DNA from: an uncultured Oxalobacteraceae bacterium
Lineage (GTDB): Bacteria > Pseudomonadota > Gammaproteobacteria > Burkholderiales > Burkholderiaceae
Direction of reading: 5' to 3'
Assembly (NCBI GenBank): GCA_946479255.1
Contig: CAMLFK010000064.1
Location: 1 to 20,443, forward strand
Length of the DNA stretch: 20,443 nt
Below, in pieces: positions 14,992-20,443 of this stretch. Position numbers and translations under genes: made by a program. The notes under the pieces are model-generated. The model saw only the letters and a list, made by a program, of their open reading frames with translations, did not search any database and was not told the origin of the DNA. Numbering within the stretch: the stretch's first letter is position 1; every line of letters begins with the position of its first letter.

Positions 14992-16287
14992 TTAGCGGTC
15001 CCGATTTTCCCGCATAGAAATAAGAGCAAACGTGGCCAGCCAATACGATGCCGAATCCAGCATCAGGTGTGTGAACATGGACATGAAGGCGAATAGAAAT
15101 ACCATCGCAAGCTGCAATCCCCGGTCCGCGAAAAATCGACCTTTCCACAAAATCGTCAACAGCCATATCCACAATCCAATCCCGAAGATACCGTACTCAG
15201 CTGCAAGTAGAAGCAACTGGTTATGCGTGCTTCCCCGATGCCACCAAAAATGCGTCGCGCCGGCACCCGCGCCGAAAATCGGATTCTGCAAGAACAGTTC
15301 CCACCCTGCCCGGATGACATCGGCCCGCTCTTCGGAACTATCGTCATTGAATCGAAAACTGGAGAAAAAATCGAGGCGCGACAGGATATTACTCGCGGCG
15401 CCGTCAAATTCATTCCGCGACTGCAGATAGTTTTCAAAACTGCCCAGGAATACCAGTGAAACTGCGACAATCAGTGCCGCTGCAATCAAGGTCGACTTTG
15501 GAAGGGTCTTGCGGACGACAAGAATCGGCAATATCAGCAGCCATGCGATAATCGACGATCGCGAAAACGTCGCCAGTATCCCCGCTGCCGCAAGAAAAAA
15601 AAGCGGCACCCGATACCTTGGTTTCACCAAGGCACAGCCAAGTAAAAACACGTGGAGAATGGCCTCGCCGGCCATGGTAGGATTGATGAACATTGCCGCG
15701 GCGCGTCCCAGCACTGCACCATTTGTATCCACAGGATATAACAGCCCGGGGCGGGCGAAGTCCAGTACGACGGTACACGGAAGCACCGCCATCAGAACCA
15801 CCACCGTGTACAGGTAAGCCTTGTTGGTGCTGGTGTACACGGCGAAGCCCAGAACTATCGAAAACAGGACGTATTGGGCGCGCGTCAGAATAAGCGAACG
15901 TCTCGCCTCGATGTGGCTGTCCACCATAAAATTCCCGCCCAGCTCGCTATTGGCGGAAAATCCGGCGAGATGGATCAAGTTGAGAACCAGCAGCAAGGTC
16001 GCCCACAAGACAAATGGTGATACCAAATAGGCGCTCAATGCCCTGTAGCGGACCAGCACCAAGGGCGCGATCAGCGCGAAAATACCGAAGAACGCATATT
16101 TCGGGAGCAGGCCCGGGTTCAGGATGTACAGGTAGATCGGCAGGTTCGCATACAGGATGCCGAGCGCGGCGCTCAAGACCAAGGTGTGATACCAGACGAG
16201 CGCGCGGCCGCCGGATCCTTGCATCGACCTGGAAAGCAGTATCTGCAGCGGATATGGATCAAGCCAGGCGGGAAATTTGAAACTCAT
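14992..16287 (-). CDS. O-antigen ligase/polymerase-type membrane protein (Wzy_C family)
   Basis: A 431-aa polytopic membrane protein with about eleven hydrophobic segments. The ATG at 16287 overlaps the upstream GT4 stop as ATGA, with AGGGG upstream; the longer frame to 16374 is the shadow of that GT4 gene. The Wzy_C signature is visible: FSRSSIIAWLLILPILV, then a large periplasmic loop (NEFDGAASNILSRLD... RADVIRAGWELFLQNPIFGAGAGATHFWWHRGSTHNQLLLLAAEYGIFGIGLW). The WELFLQNPIFGAG and HN motifs are diagnostic. Family members polymerise lipid-linked repeat units (Wzy) or transfer chains to an acceptor (WaaL, PglL). Sequence alone does not separate these. The neighbouring flippase and initiating transferase favour Wzy. 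Confidence 0.88.
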   Translation of the reverse strand: MSFKFPAWLDPYPLQILLSRSMQGSGGRALVWYHTLVLSAALGILYANLPIYLYILNPGLLPKYAFFGIFALIAPLVLVRYRALSAYLVSPFVLWATLLLVLNLIHLAGFSANSELGGNFMVDSHIEARRSLILTRAQYVLFSIVLGFAVYTSTNKAYLYTVVVLMAVLPCTVVLDFARPGLLYPVDTNGAVLGRAAAMFINPTMAGEAILHVFLLGCALVKPRYRVPLFFLAAAGILATFSRSSIIAWLLILPILVVRKTLPKSTLIAAALIVAVSLVFLGSFENYLQSRNEFDGAASNILSRLDFFSSFRFNDDSSEERADVIRAGWELFLQNPIFGAGAGATHFWWHRGSTHNQLLLLAAEYGIFGIGLWIWLLTILWKGRFFADRGLQLAMVFLFAFMSMFTHLMLDSASYWLATFALISMRENRDR

Positions 16288-17456
16288 GGCCCGCCCCTCT
16301 TGCTTGCCCGGCCATTGCGCGCCAGCCTGGATCGCACCGGCGCTCCGGAGAGCTCCTTGAACAGCGCTTCCCACATACCCGCAATTGTTTCAATTGAGAA
16401 CCGGCTTCGTGCATCGTGCGCCCTGGCCGCCAGCCGTGTTCGCAGTGCCGTGTCGCCCAGCAGACGATCCAATGCATCCACCAGGGCGATCGCGTCGTCA
16501 GCCGGAACAAGCAAGCCATCCACACCATGCCGGATAATGTCCCGCGGTCCCGTCTTGCAGTCGAAGCTTACCGCCGGAAGTCCGTGGGAAAGCGCCTCGG
16601 CCAGGGCGTTGGGAAAGCCCTCGGAGCGTGATGTCATCACAAATAAATTGGCACGTAGATACCATTCGCCGACGTTCCCCGCCATCCCAGGCATAAAAAC
16701 CCGGCCCCCCAGCAGCGTGTCGCGGATGGCCGACTCCAGCAAGAGGCGTTCCGGGCCTTCCCCGAGGATGACCAGATCCCACTCCGGATAGGTCTTGGCC
16801 AGTGGCGCAAAGGCCTGTATGAGCACTTCATGATTTTTTACGCTATCCAATCGTCCGACCGCGAGCAGGATCTTGCGTTCTGGGACACAGATCGAAGCAG
16901 GCGAAATTCGCGGTGGACTATCGGGCAGCGGCCATACGGCCGCGTTGGGAATAACCGCAACCCGAGATGCCGACGAATGCGTTTCTATCCATTCGGCGCA
17001 GTCATGCGTCAAGGCGACGACCGCCGATAAACGGCCATACATCCTGCGCCGCAAGGCGTTCCACAGGGTCCCTAAAGGCGCATGTGCCGGATAGCAGCGC
17101 TCGGAACCGATTGTGCGCATGGCGGATATGCCACAGCTGGCGAATGCCAGAAGCACATTGGGCGTACTCATCATCGACAGTGCAAACTCCGGTCGTATCT
17201 GCCTGATGCATCGCCGCAGCGCCGCAACCCGGCGCGCATTCTGTAAAAGACCATTCAACATGCTACCGCTGTCGCCTGCCAGATTCAGCGATAAGCGCCG
17301 AACCGCCGGATCCAGACGATAAAAATCCTCGCTGATCGGATTGAGGGTGAGTACCGTCACATCCCAATGCCGCAGCGCCCAGTAATTGGCAAGCGTCGCC
17401 GCCACTCTCTCGGCGCCGCCGCCGGCCAGGCTATTCGTGAAGATAAGGATTTTCAC
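16284..17456 (-). CDS. GT4 family glycosyltransferase, paralogue of the gene at 2830-3960
   Basis: A 390-aa GT-B enzyme. I start it at GTG 17456 (VKILIFTNSLAGGGAERV), which overlaps the flippase stop as GTGA and follows a G-rich run serving as ribosome-binding site; the longer frame to 17486 reads into the flippase gene. Key parts: the GGGAER acceptor loop, GRLDSVKNHE (201-210), ILGEGPERLLLESA, the E-x7-E signature EGFPNALAE (279-287) and GPRDIIRHGVDGLLV. It aligns without large gaps to the GT4 protein at 2830-3960 over nearly its whole length, about half of residues identical by eye. A shared origin by duplication and perhaps related donor specificity are likely. It would act on the cytoplasmic face on the lipid-linked intermediate. 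Confidence 0.93.
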   Translation of the reverse strand: MKILIFTNSLAGGGAERVAATLANYWALRHWDVTVLTLNPISEDFYRLDPAVRRLSLNLAGDSGSMLNGLLQNARRVAALRRCIRQIRPEFALSMMSTPNVLLAFASCGISAMRTIGSERCYPAHAPLGTLWNALRRRMYGRLSAVVALTHDCAEWIETHSSASRVAVIPNAAVWPLPDSPPRISPASICVPERKILLAVGRLDSVKNHEVLIQAFAPLAKTYPEWDLVILGEGPERLLLESAIRDTLLGGRVFMPGMAGNVGEWYLRANLFVMTSRSEGFPNALAEALSHGLPAVSFDCKTGPRDIIRHGVDGLLVPADDAIALVDALDRLLGDTALRTRLAARAHDARSRFSIETIAGMWEALFKELSGAPVRSRLARNGRASKRGGP

Positions 17457-18787
17457 CGGCCCCCCCGCCGCCTCAGGACAACACAAAAATAGAGCGCATT
17501 CAGCGCATAGATGAACGTTGCCGCGAGAGCGATCCCATTCACCCCAAGCCGCGCGGCCAACAGATAATTTCCGATAATTTTGCCGGCACAGCCTATCAGC
17601 CCGGACCAGAAAATCAGTACGTACCTGCGTTGACTCAATGCGTAGCTGACCAAAACCATCGAGGAGAAATAGAACGGCAGCTGCGGCAATCCATAGCGAA
17701 GCACATCCGCCACGATCACGGTATCGTGTGCGGTGAATTGGCCGCGTTCGAATAGCAGCTGTATAGCCAACGGTGCCGTTACGTAGCTGACCAGCATCAC
17801 CGCGACGCCAACCATGAACATCAGGCCTGCCCAGTAGGCGGCGACGCCATAAAAATCTGCCGTTCCATCGCGCCTGGACTGCGAAAAAATGGGCAAGGTG
17901 GCGCGTGACACGGCAATCGCCGCCAAGCCGAGGATCAGTGACAGCACACGATTGGCGTAGCCGAGCGTGGCGATGGAGCCGGTTCCCAGGCTAACCGCAG
18001 CAAATTGGTCGATAATCACGGTGAAGCTCATGAGCGCCTGGCCGGCGGCCATGATTCCGAATCCCTGCCAAAAGCCCGGCCACTGAAGTGAAGCCCGGGT
18101 AAAAGCGGGTGCTTCAAGTTCATTGCGCCGGGCCATGGGCAACAGCAGCGCCGCCAGATGACAGCCGCAGCCGGCGACCGTGCCCCATACCAGCGCATCG
18201 ATACTTCCGTAGGGGAAGGCCAGGATTGCCGCAGCAATAAAAAATGTCGGTATGCTGTCCAACAGGGTATTGATGTGCCGGCCATCCGACAGCATCCACG
18301 CCGATTGAAGCGCAATGAGCATTCCCAGAGGAAGCAGCAGAATCAAGCCCGGAAGCGCGGCTTCGGCCAATTGCGCCGAAGCCGCCGGCAACCCGCTCCT
18401 GCCAAGCGCCAGCATGGTCCGAATGCCCAGCCACGCGAGCAATGCCAGCGCCGCTCCCAAGCAGAGTGCGAGCCCAAAAAGCTCCGAACGAAAGTGCGGC
18501 AACTCTTCCTTGTTGAACTCACGGATGCGGGCGGCGAGCGGCACCAGAACCGCGGTCAGCACGCTGCACCAGATACTGATGGGCCAGGAGATCAAGTTGT
18601 AAATAAACTGGTATGCATCCACCTCGGCCGACAGGCCATAACGGTAAGCCACCGTCATTTCCTTGGCTGCGCTCATCAGCTTGCCAAGCAAGGTAAAGAC
18701 GGCGACCGTCAACATGCCTTTGAAAATGGCGGCATGATGCGGCCCGGCCGACCTGAAGCGCGTACCAAGTGTATTCAGGAGACTCAA
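17453..18787 (-). CDS. MurJ/MviN-like (MOP superfamily) polysaccharide flippase
   Basis: A 444-aa membrane protein with about 12-14 hydrophobic helices. The pattern FKGMLTVAVFTLLGKLMSAAKEMTVAYRYGLSAEVDAYQFIYNL is the N-terminal signature of MurJ/MviN-type flippases, and LLFERGQFTAHDTVIVADVLRYGLPQLPFYF matches the conserved cytoplasmic segment. It would turn undecaprenyl-diphosphate-linked repeat units from the cytoplasmic to the periplasmic side (Wzx role). The likely start is TTG at 18787, two bases past the epimerase stop, with GAGG six bases upstream. The open frame to 18934 only shadows the epimerase gene and has no ATG after residue 18 that fits before the first helix. It is shorter than housekeeping MurJ (about 510 aa) and lies in a polymer operon, so a dedicated flippase is more likely than lipid II transport. 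Confidence 0.88.
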   Translation of the reverse strand: MSLLNTLGTRFRSAGPHHAAIFKGMLTVAVFTLLGKLMSAAKEMTVAYRYGLSAEVDAYQFIYNLISWPISIWCSVLTAVLVPLAARIREFNKEELPHFRSELFGLALCLGAALALLAWLGIRTMLALGRSGLPAASAQLAEAALPGLILLLPLGMLIALQSAWMLSDGRHINTLLDSIPTFFIAAAILAFPYGSIDALVWGTVAGCGCHLAALLLPMARRNELEAPAFTRASLQWPGFWQGFGIMAAGQALMSFTVIIDQFAAVSLGTGSIATLGYANRVLSLILGLAAIAVSRATLPIFSQSRRDGTADFYGVAAYWAGLMFMVGVAVMLVSYVTAPLAIQLLFERGQFTAHDTVIVADVLRYGLPQLPFYFSSMVLVSYALSQRRYVLIFWSGLIGCAGKIIGNYLLAARLGVNGIALAATFIYALNALYFCVVLRRRGGR

Positions 18788-18788
18788 T

Positions 18789-19856
18789 CTAAGCCTCGCG
18801 CACGGCGCTAGCTGTTTGAGCGTATGCCGGCGCTTGGCCGGCCCGCGCAATAAACCACGGTATGGTCGCCTCAAGTCCGTCATGAATGCGGTATTGCGGA
18901 ACATAGCCAAGTTCACGCATCGCTTTGCCGACATCGGCCTGGGAATGCCGCACGTCGCCCTTGCGAAACGCGGTGTACAGCGGCTCCTTGGTCAGTTTGA
19001 TTCCGTTCGCACTCAAAATGGCTTTTAAATAATCAAACAGCTGATTCAAGGTCGTGGCATCGCTTACCGCCACGTTATAGACAGAGCCGCTCATGTCGCC
19101 TGGCGTCATCGCGGCAAGCAGGTTGGCCTGGATGGCATTTTCGATATAACAGAAATCCCGGCTGGTACTGCCATCGCCATTGATGATTACCTGGCGGTCG
19201 TTCAACATTGCGCCTATCCATTTCGGTATCACTGCCGCATAAGCGCCATCTGGATCCTGGCGTTTGCCAAAGACATTAAAATAGCGCAAGCCGATTGCCT
19301 CGAAACCGTAGCAGCGCAAAAATACATCGGCATACAGTTCATTGACATATTTGGTGACGGCGTAGGGCGACAAGGGCCTGCCAATATACTGTTCGACCTT
19401 GGGCAAGCCAGGATGGTCACCGTAAGTCGAACTCGACGCCGCATACACGAAGGACTTTACTCCCGCGTCGCGCGCGGCCACCAGCATATTCAGGAAACCG
19501 TTGACGTTGGAATCGTTCGTGATGACCGGATCCTCGATCGACCTTGGCACCGAGCCCAATGCCGCCTGATGCAGGACATGATCGACACCGAGCACCGCTT
19601 CTTTGCAGGCATGGCCATCGCGAATATCGCCACGAATAAACCTGAAACCTTGCCATTGACTCTCGCTCACCAATCCACGCACGTCGTCCAGATTGCGTTG
19701 GTAGCCGGTCGACAGATTATCCAGCCCGACCACCGTCTGGTTGAGCTTCAGCAGAAATTCAAGTAAATTGGATCCGATGAAACCGGCGCAGCCAGTCACC
19801 AGCCATTTTTTAGGGTGGCTGCGAAGTTCCGACTGAATTCTTTCAAAGTTAGTCAT
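18789..19856 (-). CDS. wbpP: UDP-N-acetylglucosamine 4-epimerase (WbpP/TviC-like)
   Basis: A 355-aa short-chain dehydrogenase/reductase epimerase interconverting UDP-GlcNAc and UDP-GalNAc (or their uronic acids) in the cytoplasm. It carries the NAD-binding [10 protein letters not shown] (GxxGxxG at 22-28), [17 protein letters not shown], the catalytic Ser at [17 protein letters not shown], and YAVTK (Tyr165, Lys169). The run from [16 protein letters not shown] to [23 protein letters not shown] closely follows Pseudomonas aeruginosa WbpP, which I recall as a GlcNAc/GlcNAcA 4-epimerase. ATG 19856 has AGGA nine bases upstream. The last 15-20 residues ([17 protein letters not shown]) extend beyond the usual end. 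Its presence suggests the polymer contains GalNAc or a GalNAc-derived sugar. No UDP-sugar dehydrogenase is in the window. Confidence 0.93.
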   Translation of the reverse strand: MTNFERIQSELRSHPKKWLVTGCAGFIGSNLLEFLLKLNQTVVGLDNLSTGYQRNLDDVRGLVSESQWQGFRFIRGDIRDGHACKEAVLGVDHVLHQAALGSVPRSIEDPVITNDSNVNGFLNMLVAARDAGVKSFVYAASSSTYGDHPGLPKVEQYIGRPLSPYAVTKYVNELYADVFLRCYGFEAIGLRYFNVFGKRQDPDGAYAAVIPKWIGAMLNDRQVIINGDGSTSRDFCYIENAIQANLLAAMTPGDMSGSVYNVAVSDATTLNQLFDYLKAILSANGIKLTKEPLYTAFRKGDVRHSQADVGKAMRELGYVPQYRIHDGLEATIPWFIARAGQAPAYAQTASAVREA

Positions 19857-19881
19857 GATGTAGTCCTGTCAGCTTGACCTG

Positions 19882-20443
19882 TCAAATCGACCTGCTCAAA
19901 TACTGCGGCCGCAATCCAAGGATGACCGCGAGATTTCGGCAGCGCCCCCAGTTCCCCCGAACCAATCTCATATAGACAGCCACGTAGGCCAGCATTTGCA
20001 CGACTACCAGCGCGATGGCCGCAGGGATGGTGTTACCGATAAAAACCGCAGCGGCGGTTGCGGTGGCAATCCACGCTGCCACGAAGCAGGCAACGCCAGC
20101 ATTGCGGACCCAGGGAAATCTTTGGACAGTTATCTTGTGGCAAGCGATTCGTCGATAGAAAAGAGAGTGCAAATGAAGACGGTCTGGCGCGCCGACCAAG
20201 GCATTACGCAGCATCTTTCGACGATACATGCTGAACAAAACCTCGATGACCGGGTAGGCAAACATGGCGAGGATCTGCCAGGCGTTGATCCCCGGATTGC
20301 GCACAATCGTTAACACCGCAACTTCCGCGGCCCAAAATCCCAGAAAGTACGCTCCGCCGTCTCCCATGAATAAACGTCCGGTCGGATAATTGAGCAGCAA
20401 GAAGCCAAGCGTGGCGCCTATGCCGGCCAAGGCAAGCTGCGCT
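19882..20443 (-). CDS. Polyprenyl-phosphate sugar-1-phosphate transferase, MraY/WecA family (5' end outside window)
   Basis: The C-terminal 186 or so residues of a polytopic enzyme that starts repeat-unit synthesis by moving a sugar-1-phosphate (GlcNAc-1-P in WecA) to undecaprenyl phosphate. The frame is open to the window edge, so the TTG at 20430 is not the start. Visible family motifs are LFMGDGGAYFLGFWAAEVAVL (the catalytic GDGGAYFLG loop) and APDRLHLHSLFYRR (the HxH...RR loop). Four to five membrane helices lie between and after them, and a short basic tail follows. It ends 25 bases before the epimerase start. As the first visible gene it likely precedes the rest in one transcript whose promoter is beyond the right edge. 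Confidence 0.92.
   Translation of the reverse strand, partial: AQLALAGIGATLGFLLLNYPTGRLFMGDGGAYFLGFWAAEVAVLTIVRNPGINAWQILAMFAYPVIEVLFSMYRRKMLRNALVGAPDRLHLHSLFYRRIACHKITVQRFPWVRNAGVACFVAAWIATATAAAVFIGNTIPAAIALVVVQMLAYVAVYMRLVRGNWGRCRNLAVILGLRPQYLSRSI

Overview
The window is a slice of a long, unidirectional polysaccharide (exopolysaccharide, capsule or O-antigen type) biosynthesis locus. Every gene I can support lies on the minus strand, so transcription runs from the right edge to the left. The G+C-rich codon use and the gene mix (a WbpP-type UDP-GlcNAc 4-epimerase, a MurJ/Wzx-like flippase, an exopolysaccharide-type asparagine synthase, paired FemAB-like acyltransferases) suggest a betaproteobacterium, perhaps an Oxalobacteraceae member such as Massilia or Duganella. 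That taxonomic placement is inference.

Right part (20443 to 14992), in transcription order: a 5'-truncated polyprenyl-phosphate sugar-1-phosphate transferase of the MraY/WecA family, the WbpP-like epimerase, a 14-helix-type flippase, a GT4 glycosyltransferase, and an O-antigen polymerase/ligase-type membrane protein. These would make an activated sugar, start the repeat unit on undecaprenyl phosphate, extend it, flip it and polymerise or ligate it. Spacing is very tight, with GTGA and ATGA stop/start overlaps.

Middle part (14784 to 10557): a NodB-type polysaccharide deacetylase, a GT4 enzyme and a glutamine-dependent asparagine synthase/amidotransferase, again coupled by 4-bp and 1-bp overlaps. 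A 122-bp hairpin-forming, MITE-like element (10404-10525) separates the amidotransferase from the next GT4 gene.

Left part (10316 to 2830): a GT4 enzyme, two adjacent FemAB/GNAT-fold proteins (the first with an extra C-terminal domain), a membrane O-acyltransferase, a Tat-exported beta-helix protein and a last GT4 enzyme. That last enzyme is a clear paralogue of the GT4 gene at 16284-17456. This block looks like decoration and tailoring of the polymer.

The far left holds a gene-poor stretch (1914-2829) rich in short repeats: two 39-bp direct repeats, a 60-bp tandem duplication, and a 44-codon ORF with an ideal ribosome-binding site. It precedes a secreted DUF4874/DUF4832 protein with a (Thr-Pro)10 linker, which ends in a strong palindromic terminator. 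The decoration module and the repeat-rich leader with its small ORFs are the least conventional parts of the window. I see no rRNA, tRNA, CRISPR array or complete insertion sequence.
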